Shown: piece after piece, positions 47,994 to 61,879 of the stretch
How the letters are laid out: every line of letters begins with the position of its first letter
How positions within the stretch are numbered: position 1 is the first letter of the stretch
Origin: Metaphire vulgaris
Lineage: Eukaryota > Annelida > Clitellata > Crassiclitellata > Megascolecidae
Assembly: GCA_018105865.1 (NCBI GenBank)
Contig: JACLAT010000129.1
Span: forward strand, 1-64,000
Direction of reading: 5' to 3'
DNA length: 64,000 nucleotides
Translations under genes and position numbers: made by a program
Notes under the pieces: model-generated
Databases searched by the model: none
What the model saw: only the letters and a program-made list of their open reading frames with translations
Told to the model about the DNA's origin: nothing

Positions 47994-50900
47994 TAATAAT
48001 GATAATAATGATAATAATAATATGATTTTAAGTGGTTTAGGAGGCTAAGTAAGCCTGTGTGAAAACCACTGATGTAACCATCTGCATTCAATAACCTAGT
48101 TTATAGAGATAGCCTTTGAATCCGTTTACTGTTTCAACTGTGACTCCCACCTCGTCCAAACTGTTCCATTTGTCCACAACCCTTGCACTTAAAAAAGTTT
48201 TCTTTCTTGGACCCACCTTCTGCTTAAACAATTTGAATTTGTGGCCTCTTGTGCTGCTATAGTGTGCCAATGTAAAGAATCGATCGTATATGGCTACTTT
48301 CCCAGTCATTATTTTGTATGTTTCTATCAAAGCCTCCTCTCTCTTCTCCTTTCTAATTTTGTCAGTCCACAATATTGAAGTCTTTCTTCGTAGCTTAAAT
48401 TATGGCACCCGCTGACCATCTTCGTTGCTCGTCTTTGCACTTTTTCTAAAAGCTCTATATCTTTTTTCAAGAATGGATTCCATGCCTGAACACAGTATTC
48501 CAGATGAGGCCTCACTAATGACTTATAAAGTTTTATTATTATATCTTTGTCTTGACTCACTATTGTCCTTTTCATAATTCCCAACACTTGGTTTCCCTTT
48601 TTGCTGCCTCCATGCATTGGTGAGATGGATTCATACTTCTATGGATGATTGCCCAAGTCTCTTTCTTTTTCTGTTGTGATTAGAACCTTTCCCGCTAAAG
48701 AATATTCATTACCATTATTAGATTTCCCAACATGCATTACAGAACATTTATCAATATTGAAAAGCATCTGCCAGTCCACAGACCACTGAAACAATTATCT
48801 TAGAGCTTCCTTTAAAATTTGAGCATCATCCTCCGAGTCTATATTTCTGCATATCTTTGTATCATCGGGAAACTTTGAAATTTTGGATAGTAATCTTTCA
48901 TCGATATCATTTATATATATTAGAAAAAGCAATGGCCCAAGCACTGTGCCCCGAGGCACTCCACTGATAACTCTTGCCCATTCTGAATGGCCTCCCCTAA
49001 TGCCAACCTTCTGTCTTCTTCCCTTCAACCAATTTTGAATCCATCTGAGAATATTCCCTCTTATTCCACAGGCCTTCAGTTTGTCAGCCAGCCTTATGTG
49101 GGGCACTTTATCAAAAGCTTTGGCAAGATCTAAATATATTATGTCTACTGCCTTGCCCTCATCTAGGTTATCAAATACCTACTCCAGAAAGTCTAACAGG
49201 TTGGTCAGGCATGAACGCCCCTTTGTAGATCCGTGCTGACTATCTTTAACAATTTTATGCCTAGTCAAATGTTCCAAAATGGTCTCTTTTAGTATTTTTT
49301 CCATAACTTTATTGATTACAGAAGGCTCACTGGTCTGTAATTGCTTGGTTCACTTCGTTTTCCCTTCTTGAACAGTTGGCTGACTAATGCGTCTCTCTAG
49401 TCTTGTGATACTACTCCAGTTCTGAGTGATTCATTGATTATCAAAGCAATTGCGTGGCCTATTTCATTTCGAACCTTGTAAAGAAACTTCGGATGTAAGC
49501 CATCTAATCCTGGGCTCTTGTCTGACTTTATATTGGTCAAAACCTTGATAACACATTCTTTTGTACAGTACACACTATATCTGTTAGCATTTCTTCTTCA
49601 TTTCCATCAAACACAATTTTGGCTTCTGGCATAGTATTTGTATTTTCCTCTGTAAATACCAAACATCAGTAGTTATTAAGAATCTGTGCAGTTTCTACAT
49701 GGTCTGTTATTGCACATCCTGTGCTGTCCAAGAGGGGACCGACTGTGTCCTTTTGTCTTAACTGTCTATTACAATATTTGTAGAAACTTTTACTGTTCTG
49801 CTATATATTTTTTGCCAACCTGCCTTCAAAATTTGCAATAGCCATCTTGTTAGTAACTGCTAATGTTAGTAATTGCTGCTAACTGCTTATTATAATGAAA
49901 AACATTTGTGTTGCCTTTATGCAAGAGCAGTTAAGATGTTAGAGAATTCTTAGACGTTTTTTTGTTTAAGTCAAGAATAAGAGAAGTCCGTCCTACTTGC
50001 CTACTTCTTGCCTACTTTGGCAGCGATAAACTTGGTTCGCTCCACTAGTTATCTCTCGGGTGGATTATTGTAACAGATTATTGTATCAGTGTGCTGTATG
50101 GACTACCGGTCGGTCAACTTAATCGACTGCAGTTGGTCCTGAATGTCTCGACCCGCCTAGTGTTCGGTGCCAGATGGAGCAGCCACATAATGTCATTCCT
50201 AAGGGATCGCCTGCACTGGTTGCGGATCCCTGAGCATGTGGAGTGCCACTGGCTCACGTTCCGTGCGCTGAATGACCCCTACTGCCCAACATATCTGTCG
50301 GAACTAATCAGCTGATCAACGACAGTACCACGTCGCTCACTTCTCCGTTCTGGCGCCAGCAATCATCTCGTCAATCAATCAATCTATAAACTTCTATGGC
50401 GCCACTATCATACTGCCCAGGGCATCAGCCGAAGGCGCACCAAATCCAAATAGAATTAGAGCCAGGTCAATCCGAAAGATCAGTCAGAACAGCGGGGGAG
50501 CAATCTAAGGGGAATAAGCCAAGTCAAACAAGTAAGTTTTAAGACTAGATCTAAAAGATGATAAATTTTAGTTTTACGAAGTGATATTGGCAATGAATTC
50601 CAAAGCTTAGGGCCACATACTGAGAAACAACTAGTGCCAATGACGGTGCGAGAATAAGGAACAACAAATGAAAGTCCTGCCGAATACCTAGTTGATTGAA
50701 TAGTAGGTCGAGGGATTAGTCGCATCTTAAGGTAATAGGGTTCATTATATAATATGGTTTTAAATACCAAAAGACAAATTTTATAATTAATTCGGTATTT
50801 GATAGGAAGCCAATGTAGGGACTGTCTTGTTGGAGTCATATGTTCGAATCTTGGAGTTTTGGATATGACTCTAACTAAAGAATTTTGTACTCTCTGGAGT

Positions 50901-53900
50901 TTCTGCATATTTGAATTTGTGATGCCAAAAAGCAAGGAAATGCAATAATCTAGGCGACTAGATACCAATGCATTAGCTATCTGAATAAGAACAGGCTTAG
51001 GGAGGAGATGTCTGATGCGATAGATGTCCCCGAATATGATAATGAGAAATTTTGCAGACTGAATTTATGTGACTAGTAAAAGAGAGAGAAGAGTCAAATA
51101 TCACACCAAGGTTGCGAGCAAAAGTACTTCTAGGGACAACAGTGGTATCTCCTAATACTACAGATTTCAGATATTCAAATTTGATCAATTGAGCTGGAGT
51201 ACCTAATAGCAAGAACTCAGTTTTTGATGAATTCAAAAGAAGCTTTGTGAATCTATCCATGACTGAATATTGGTAAAGACAGTGGATAGAGTCTCGTCGT
51301 CCCCCCTCCGATCAAGACAGTGGGGCTAGAGGACCGGTCCTTTCGGTGAGGCAACCTGGCATCGTGGAATCTGCTCCCGAAGGCTGTTGCAACCGAGACC
51401 TCTCCGGATTGGTTCCTACAACATCTCAAGACGCATTTCTTTAACATTTCGTTCCCTGTACAGCGCCTTTGACTATGTTACTGTGCTTAAGCATGGGCGT
51501 AAAACACGGGGGGACGGCAGGGGACGGTCCCCCTGAATAATTAGTTGGCGGGGGACAGAGTATCAATTATCCCCCAATGTTTTGGCCTATATGGTAAAAA
51601 ATTCTATCCTACCCTATGATGTTGATGCCAGAATTACGCCAAATCCACATTCTCTCATTTCGGATGACCTTTTTTGCTTGTCAGGGTATTTGAAGAGGGA
51701 AAAATATAACAATATCAGGATGACCTTCTTTTTGGCTTGTCAAGACGTATTTCATTGACGATTTTAAGTCCCCACCATAATATGCAATATCCTCCCCAAA
51801 ATGGGGAGGATATTTATATTTCTGGGGGGTCAACTTTTTTAAAATTATTCTATCCCCCCAATGTTGAAGCCAGGTTTACGCCCCTGTGCTTAAGAAATTG
51901 TCAAGTTTAATAATAATAATAATAATAATAATAGTAGTAATAAGAGGAGCAAATAGAATTCTTTATTATCTAAATGACGCAGACATTATATCAAAATACA
52001 AATTTTAATCGCTTTGTAATAAATCACAATGTCTTTTGAGCATGTTCCTGAGCTTAAAGTCTAAATCTAATATAACTCAAAGCTTTTGCTCCCTGCCAGA
52101 CCCATTTTGAGAGCTCATTGCAATAAAAAATCCCCCAAACCTAGCCGGATCTGAAAATGTTGATTTATAGAAATCCCGGTCCCCCTATTTTGATACCTTG
52201 CCTACACCAGCGACTAGAGGTTGCTATAGAAGAGAATTTACATTTGCTACATGAGTTTCAGCATTTTTCAGCTGTTCAAAATTAGTTAATAGAGGAACTT
52301 GCATTTTCTGTAGAAATGAAGAGGAAGAGTATGAACACCAAAGACAAAGACCAAGGACTTGAAGAAGAAAGATGGAAAATGACTTTTGATCGTCATCACG
52401 ATTTCATCGTTGATCGAATGTCACCTGATTTTGGCCTCGTTGACAAACTCTACTCTAACTATGCAATAACAGAAGATGAAAAATACGAAATTGAAGCAGA
52501 AAGAGATGTTCAGAAAAGAAATAGAAGCCTTATTAAATGTATGGGAAGAAAGCTTGAACTCGGGAAGTTGATTCAAGTTCTTCGAGAATCAGATCAGAAG
52601 CATTTGGTGAACTACTTGGAAAGTGATGGAAGTAAGAATTTAAAACAGTATCTGCAGATATCTCTCATAGATTGTATGAAAATTGTTAATATTAGTTAGT
52701 GAGATTGTACTGTCAAGGTTGGATTACTGTAACAGTGTCCTGCTTGGCCTACTGGACAGCAAGCTGCATCGCCTACAGGCGATGGTGAACCTGGCCGTGC
52801 GTGTCATCTTCAGGTGCCATTGGAGTGATCACATCTCACCTTTGCTGCGGGACTGCCTCCACTGGCTCCGTGTTCGACAGCGGATTGTCTTCAAATGCCG
52901 TTGGTAAACTTACCGCATACCTCACTACGCAGGTCCAGCGAACAACCACGAATGAGCGGAGATCACAACTTCGGTCGGGCTAACGAATGAGATTGATCGT
53001 CTCCCGCCATCGAAGACCCCTGTGTTCGGTGAGAGATCCTTTTCCAAAGCTAACCCAATGTTATGGAATGAGTTACCTGATGTCGTGACCGAGGCAGCCT
53101 CAGCTGAATCCTTCCGCAATAACTTTAAAACATATTTATTTGATAGGGTTTGACTCGACTTGTTAAGCGCTCTTGCCTTGGACCTTAGTTTTGTCTATTG
53201 CGCTGAAGAAATTGTCTGGTAATAATAAGAATAATATTATTATTATAACCATTGCATAATGAAAAGTTGCAAAACATAAATATCTGTATCAGCATTTCTG
53301 GTTATGATATGCAATGTAATATATATGTCAAAGCTTAAACAGCTAGTAATCATCACTGCTTATTTTTAGATTTTAGAGATGAATTTGATGGCGAATGGCC
53401 ATTAACAGAGAAGGAAATCTCAATTATAAGAAGCAATTACGAATCACTTATCAATCTTATCGACATGATTGGCTTACTCCTTCACCTGTTTGCAACAGGA
53501 TTAATAAATATACGACAGAGAGAATTTATTTCTTCTAAATCTACATCTTATGAGAAAAACAAAGCTCTGTTGGAAATTGTCAGGAGAGGAAGTCTTCGTT
53601 CCTATTGGCAGACAATCAAATGTCTTTATAAATCGAACCAAAGTCACATTGCAGCGATATTGGAGACAGGAGGTGGTAAGTCATCACCCATTGCTATGTG
53701 CTTCAAACATGTTGCTAACCATTCATGAGCTCAGCAAGCCTTAGTGTACATTGTGAGCCAATAAATAACCTTTAAAATGTGAACCGATTTTCAAATTGTT
53801 TTCATTATTTGTCTCAGGTTTTTGCAAATGGTGTCATTTCTATTCTTATCTCTTAAACTTAAACGCATCTGTTTAGGTTGGGTTATAGTTGAGATGTTAA

Positions 53901-56900
53901 AGCGCTTTTGTTGTGTGCCTCAACCTTGTTACAGCGCTATAGAAATTGTCTAGGAAGGAATGAATGAATGAATAAACTTATTTTCATCATTTTTCTATAA
54001 CATTTTGTTTAAAATGCATTCAGTTTTAATCTACAGGGTGTCTATGAAAAAACCCCCAGCAGGAAAACTATGATTTATTAAAAGTTCTTAAATATATTTT
54101 TATCAAAATTTCCATACCTCTACAGCACATATTTCCCCACCTTTCTGCTTATTTTCATCTCATTTGCATGTAAGATAGCCATTTTGTGAGATATCAAAGT
54201 CAAAATTCGATTTTTACGAATCAACAGACAAAATGATTGTCTAGAAATTTCAACTTAAACAACAATTGTTCAAAATTGTTATCGGGCATAATTGCAAACC
54301 CTAACCCTAGCCATAACCCTAATTGCAAAAATTGTTCGGTATCCAAAGCCAAGCTCCCGCAATGTCTGAATTCGCATCTTATCTTCATTTGATATTTACC
54401 CATTTTGAAAGTTTAAATCAAACTTTTACTATTATGTCGAATTCTGTGAATTTAAAAACATGTTTACAAATTTGCATTCGATTTAAACTTTACTACTACT
54501 ACTACTGCAACAACAACAACAACAACAACTGCTACTAATACCACCAAAATTGACATGAAGCTAAATTTATGTGAAGCTATAGGTATTTAGGCCTGTCATG
54601 CTGCGACTGAGTAGTAAAAATCGAAGTTTGACTTTGATATCTCACAAAATGGCCACCTTACATGAAAATGAGATGAAAATTGACAGAAAGGTGGGAAAAT
54701 ATGTGCTGCACAAGTGTGGCAGTTTTGATAGAAATATATTTAGGAACTTTTAAGAAATCGAAGTTTTCCTGCTGGGGTTTTTTTCGTAGACGCCCTGTAT
54801 CTTGTTCTTAATGGTCCATGTCTCACACACATGCAGTAAGGTTGATATCACATGTGTCCAAGGTTGATATCACATGTGTTCAAGCTTCACAATTTAGAGT
54901 CTTTGTTGATGTTATAGAAAAAATGATGAAAAGCAGTTATAAAGATATGACTAGCAGTGACACCATTCCCAAAAGCCTGAGACATGCAAAGACTGTTATG
55001 GATAATAATAATAATATAATAATAATAATGTGATTTTAAGTGGTTTAGGAGGCTAAGTAAGCCTGTGTGAAAACCACTGATGTAACCATCTGCATTCACT
55101 AACCTAGGTTATCTAGATAGCCTTTGAATCCGTTTACTGTTTCAACTGTCACTCCAACCTCGTCCAAACTGTTCCATTTGTCCACAACCCTTGCACTAAA
55201 AAAATTTTCTTTCTTGGACCAACCCTCTGCTTAAAGCCTTAAACAATTTGCACTTGTGGCCTCTTGTGCTGCTATAGTGTGCCAATGTAAAGAATCGATC
55301 ATATGGCACATCTACTTTCCCAGTCATTATTTTGTATGTTTCTATCAAATCCCCTCTCTCTCTTCTCCTTTCTAATGTTGTCAGTCCACAATATTGAAGT
55401 CTTTTTTCGTAGCTTAAATTATGGCACCCATTGACCATCTTTGTTGCTCGTCTTTGCACTTTTTCTAAAAGATCAAAGACAGAAAAATATAAATATTTGG
55501 ACACATTTTCAGAATGAAGGATGAAAGACTAACTAAAGACAGTGATGATGGAAAAATCAGATGGCGTGCGAAAACGAGATCAAAGAGAAGATGAATCGAT
55601 GATATTCTTGAATGGACTGGACTTAATATCCAAACTGCGATACACGTGGCCAAAGAAAGGAACAGGCGTGGACAAGCATTTCTTCACCGTTGGCTCCGAC
55701 CAGGGATATTTTTACATCAGAATCCGACAGGAACAAATCATCTTGAAGAGAGACACTTTTCTTCAAGGGTTCCCCACTGTACTCTCCTTCAGAACTTTCG
55801 GGAAAACTGGAAGACTTCTGAGGTTTTTCCGCTTTGTTGCTTCCTCTGTCGGCTAATTCTTCACGTCTAGTTCCTTTCTGATTGACGACGTCTCCTGAAT
55901 AACTTCTTTGTAACGCTGCAGGCGTTTCTAATTTATTTTCTGAATCCTGTCCCATGGAGAAATGTGCATCTACCAGGTTCTTTATTACCGTGTCATCCAA
56001 ATTGGGACACTCTTTTCCTGATCTGATATATTTCTCGAGGTATCTTCATCTCTCCAATTTTTTTAAACAGACGTGCTAAATATCCAACATCTAGTCCAAT
56101 CTATTGTACTCATACTCAGCGCACAATCTCGGGAACTCTTCTCTGGTTCTTCCTTACTCTAGCAGTTCTCTCAGGACTTTCCGAGGATATTCTTTAGTCA
56201 CTATAACACGAGGTGCTCGATCATACAGTACCGGACATGTTGGAATTCTGGGTCCATCGGCAATTTTAACTCCTTTTGCAATGGCTCCTTGAGATGATTC
56301 TTTCTTCTTCAGTACCCTTTCACTTTTCGATTTCTTCACATCTGGTACTGTTGAGGACTCTAAAGGTTCCAGTTCATTCTTTGCTTCCTTTGCTGTTCGA
56401 AATAACTTCACTGGGTTCCTTGGAACTTAAGGTCCTTGACTACTGGAACAATTGTATGAAGAAACTTTCAGTGCAGTGCATGTCAATGGGAATCTCACTG
56501 ACTGGTATGAAACTATTGTAGGCGTCCTGCAAAGTGTGTCCTTTCACCAGCTCTGTTCACGATATTTCTAGAGGTTGTGCTTGCAGGAGCATTCGATGAG
56601 CTGGACCTGGGAACAGCAATAAACGGGTACATGATCAACAATTTTAAGTTTGCTGATGACGTGGCAGCAATGACAGGAAATGAACGAGATCTGCAGACAA
56701 CCATGGAACGTATAGCAGAGTCAAGTAACAAAATGGGTCTGTGAATAAACTTGGAAAAAAACAGAAGTTCAGCTAATATCTCGAGAGCCAAGAGAACTGA
56801 ATGTAACACTGGAGGGAATTAAATTAAAGCAGGCAGAGAAATTTGTATATCTGGGAGGACTAATAACAGAACATGGTGGATCAGAAGATGACATAAAGAG

Positions 56901-59900
56901 AAGAATTGGTCTTGCTTGCGATGCCATGCACAGACTGTTACCAGTATGGAAATCCAAGGCTATAAGCGTAACCGCAAAAGTAAGAGCATACAATTGCCTG
57001 GTACTTGGAGTACTGGTGTATAATTCGGAGACCTGGACTGTGATGGCTGAAACACAACGGAAACTGCGATCATTCATCATACAGGCAGATTCAGTAGCAC
57101 TTAACCTTTGGAATAATAACGGAAACTGCGATCATTCGAAATGAGCTGTCTTCGAAAAATTGCAGGCATATCCAAAAGAGATCGGAAAAGAAATGAGACA
57201 TAAGAGAATCTTGGAATTAAAGAAGATAGGCTACCATAGAAAAGATCCAGATGAAACGTCTGCGATACTTCGGACACGTCTGTCGGATGGAACAACGAAG
57301 ATTGCCATATGCGTGCCTACATGGCAGAATACAGGGACACAGAGAAAGAGACAGACCACGGAAAAGATGGCTGGACGTCATAGAGAACGACTACCAAGAC
57401 TTAAAATCTAAATCTAGTTCAAGCAATAAGAGCAGCAGAACAAAGACAAGAATAGAAAAATTGCTGAGGCTGTCACAGCGTGCGAAAGCATCGTTACGAC
57501 ACTAAAGAATAAGAGAAGAAGGTTCTTGACAGATCTTTCTCACAGTCCGTTCATCTCGATTGGCCAACTTCCCTCCAGTCTTCGGCTTCTTCAAACAGGT
57601 CTTCGGACTATCAAGAGATTCAGGAAGCGACGACACTCTTGACGGCATCTTCTTCTCTTCGGTACCATCCTCTGCATGTGACGCGCCATATGAAACACTA
57701 TACTTGTCTTTGAAAGCACTAGGTCGCACTCCGACCACTTCTTCATGGATTTGGCTTTCGCTCCTTCTTCCATCCTCGAAGCTAAAGTTGATAAGAACAC
57801 ACAGCAATATTAGGATATCTCTAACAGTCTTACAATATTTAACCACAATCTTCCATAAAAACTGACATCCAATTTATTTGCTATCAAGGCATCAATCAAC
57901 GACTCGTGCACCCCGGACTTAATCTCTTTGTTCTCTTTCACATCAAGAGTACAACGGTTGTTGTCCTGCTGACTTGCCAGAGGTTCTACAGATGCTTGCG
58001 AGCTGTATTCAGGAAATTGATTTCTGGCTGAGAAGCAGCCAGCTAAAGCTTAATCCGGGAAAAACAGAATTCATCATTCTTGGTGATCGCAAACAAACGG
58101 CCAAGGCAGATTCAGTAGCACTTAACGTTTGGAATAATAATACAGAACCTGGTGACAATTACGGCTTTCCGGAAACAGCTGAAGACTTACCTCTTTAACC
58201 GTGCCTACCACGATAGCACCCGCTAACATTATTCATTTGGCACAGGCGCACTATAAATACCTAGGAATGAATGAATGAATGAATGAATGAATGTTATCAA
58301 AAGATCCGATCAAGTTAAGGATCTTGGAGTTATTCTCAATGAAAATCTTACGATGGCTAACCACATTAGTAAAATAGTGTCAGGATGTTTCTACCATCTT
58401 CGACAACTACGGGTAGTGATTGACTCTCTGTCGCAGGAATCAGTGCCAGTCTTGTTCCATGCATTCATAGCATCTCGCCTCAATTACTGCAATAGCCTAC
58501 TTGCTTGTATGGCCAGAAACCAAATATATAGACTCCAACTTGTTCAGAATGCCGCAGCACGACTCATCACGTGGACCTCAAGGCGGCAACACATCACCCC
58601 TGTTCTGCAACAACTCCACTGGTTACCGGTACATAAGCAAATATCGTACAAGCTGCTTTCGCTAGTCGACAGATGTCTCAGAAAAGAAGCTCCGCAGTAT
58701 CTTATTCGAGACTGTAAACTGTTGTCTGATACAGCTCTCACTCGAACGATGGTCACATGTTCCAATTCCACCAGGACATTATCCATGCCACGCACTCGTA
58801 CCAGAATGGGAGAGCGTGCGTTCAGGGTGATTGGTCCATCACTCTGGAATCATCTTCTGCCTCCTCTCAGAGATGGAATTTTCAACCGTGACATTTTTCT
58901 CGCTCGACTTAAAACATATATGTCTGACCTGGCAACTGAGGCGCATTTACAATAATTGCACCTAGTAAATGAACTTTATGTATGTATGTAACTATGTATG
59001 TATGTATGTATGGTATCCTCTTTAGCTATCTTAGCGAGTCTACACCGTAGCACCTGCTTTGGATTCATCACAGGAATCTTCCTTGGACCTCCTTGTACTT
59101 CTCCTGTCTCGAAATTTACTCGTCGACACTCGTTCTCAATCATGTACTCTATTCCTAACATTATCTTTTGTACTTCATCTGATACTAGAAAGCTAACATA
59201 TTGTCTATGTTCCCAACTGAACTTCATACTCACTGTTACTCGTCCTTTTAACTGTATTTCACTTCCATTCACAGCTTGGATCTTCTGTGATACCTTTTCT
59301 AACATTAAATCTCGTGCCACACTACACTAGCTGGCATCAGGTTCACTTCTGAACAATTATCTAACAGACAATGGTGCTTTTACCCGTTTATTGTTCCACT
59401 TATATATATACTGCTTTTCCCTGACTTCTTCGATCCGCAGAGAATAGAACATTATTGTTCACTGAATTTCTATCAGGTTCAACTCTGCCGGTGTTAATTC
59501 TGCAATTCCTGGCCAAATACCCCAGTCTCTGGCACTTGAAACATTGAACTCTTCTTCTCCAATCACCATTCATACGATTCTCGTCGTTGCTGGTACCCAA
59601 AGTCTTAGGCTTCGTGACAGCCGCATCGTTTGCTATACGACCTCTAGTCTCCACCTGCTTATGTACAGTACCCTTTGTTGCAACAGGCGTCGCTTCATGT
59701 CAGATTGCCACTTGCACAAGCTGCTCTTCTGCTCCTGTATATAATCTGACAACTGCCTAACCAGACGCTCGGTCACATCTCTTTCAGTCGTGGCTCAGAC
59801 ATTTCGTCGGTACTCAGTCTGTCTCCGACAACCTCCATACTCTTTTTCAGTGGCTCTCTTATAGCTCTCGAGTCTCAAAACACTCGGTACGCTTCGTCCA

Positions 59901-61830
59901 ACGACCGTGGTTCTCGTTCTCTCACTTTAAGCGACATTTCTCTGTCTATCATTGCCTCTAAGAACGAGTCGCAATAATCTGTGTGGTATTATTCGGTGGT
60001 CCTGGGAATGTGGCTATGAGCTTCCTTATATCGTGAAGGAGATCTGATAGACTCTCCTTTTCGCGTTTTCTTTTGCATCGCAACTGTGTGCGGAACGTCT
60101 CTTGCTGTGCTTCTAGCCCATAATTTTCTTTAATCCCTCCACTAACTCTTTGTAAGTCACCTTATCCTTCGCACCAAAATCCGATAACTACGCTGGTCCT
60201 TTTTCCAACGAGCATTGTAGAAATACTGTTTTATCACTGTTCATCCACTAACTGTCTGAGAAATGTCTCTAGTGGTACCGAACCGTCATACTTGTTTGGT
60301 TTCATGGGCATGCGTTTCATGACTTCTCTTAGCGGTCTCATCTCAGCAGAACTTGTTAACTCTGCGTTCAACTGTTTCTCTCTCACAGCAGCAGCTTTCT
60401 GCAACCTGCTTTCTGCAATACTCATGGATCTCTCTTTTCCACATGTCCTAACTTCGCGTGCTCGTCCACGCCCAAATCCTCAAAAGTTTTCTTCCTCCGA
60501 GTCGTAGTGATCGACCTCTCGTCTTCTAATTTGTTTCGGTCAAGCCCCAGTGCTCGCTAATTCAGGCTCAAACAATCCTGCGAGGCTAAGCACTGCAGTC
60601 ACGCGCTTTACTTCCATTGCACTTCCGTTGACTGACTGGTAACCTTTGTACTATATGCCTCACTGGATGAATTTTGTCTCCACAACGTGTGTCTACCGTT
60701 TGTCAGATCTCAGTCTGGTACCAAGTATATATAATCGTACCTAAACGCTTTTATCTGTACTGTCCTTTTATATCAAGGTTCACAGTACTGCTAACTGTCC
60801 AGTCTCAACTCACTGTTCTTTCCGGGTATCAAACTACCCCACTTCTGGTACCAAATATGTGGCGCACTGCCGGCCGACTACTCTCCCAGTATGACTGGCC
60901 CGACGCAGTGCGTCACTCGGTCAGCCTGCCTGTACTACTCTTTCAGACTGACTCTCTGTTCTACACTTGAGGATGCGTGGCCGTCCGACCTAGGCTCTTT
61001 GGCATAAGATTTCTATACCCTTCAGGCCTTCCTATCTTGCTCTATACTCTCTGGTAGCTCGCCTCTTACGGCCCTTCTTATATATCTCTCTGGCACCGTC
61101 TTATCTCTGGTACATATCTCTCTCTCTTCATCATCATCAGAAGCGCGTGGCCAGTGAGGGCCATTGCGTCACCCCTTGACCATGACCCCGCCGGATGGCA
61201 CGACTCCAGAGAGTAGATGGAATCTCGCTGGTCTGGGAACGGATGTGGTCGATCCATCTTTTTCTGGGACGACCAGGACATCGCTTCCATGATCGGTCAG
61301 GTGGACGACCGATGGATAGGTCAACGTGGCAGCGGAGGGCTTGATGAACAGGAACCGTCTCTTCGAGGCGGGCTGCATGTCCAAAAATGGCAAGGCGGCG
61401 CCTACTTATCAGTTCATTGAGTGATGGTAATCCAGTCCGCGAGGATATCTCCGCGTTGGTAATGAAGTCATACCAGCATACTCCAAGGATCTGACGTTGG
61501 CACCTCATATGGAAGGCTTCCAACTTCCTTACTTCCGAGGCGAGTAAGGTCCAGGTCTCGGCCGCGTAAAGTAGGACAGACAGAACAAGTGTCTGGTACA
61601 GATGGAGCTTGATGGCCAGAGAGAGACGTCTGTCCTGCCAGATATTATGCAGAGAGAACATGGCAGTAGAGGCTAGGGTGATACGTTTGGCAGATATTAT
61701 CTCTCTTCGCCTTCTGGTATCGGCGTTACCAATGCCCGGCACCGCTGGTACCACTTAATCTCTGGTACCCAGTCCTTGGTACCGGCCTTCTAACGTCCGG
61801 TACCACACACTGCCCTCTCTCTCTCCCCTC

Positions 61831-61879
<49 letters not shown>

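Larger units (their letters stand above)
50040..51945 (+). mobile_element. CR1/L2-group LINE hosting a LINE and a hAT MITE
   Basis: Three pieces read through: 50045-50372 ([51 protein letters not shown]), 51292-51491 ([17 protein letters not shown], then stop; [14 protein letters not shown]), and 51887-51945 (3' end 'aaattgtcaagttt' plus an AAT tail). Between them sit a nested LINE (50373-51291) and a hAT MITE (51492-51886). Confidence 0.8.

Noticed and set aside
55623..56000. Ser/Glu-rich protein on the minus strand
   Set aside because: It lies within the LTR-retrotransposon remnant and has no recognisable domain; kept only as part of that element.
24489..61754. Intact autonomous LINE
   Set aside because: No copy has endonuclease plus complete reverse transcriptase in one frame; all are 5'-truncated, frameshifted or interrupted.
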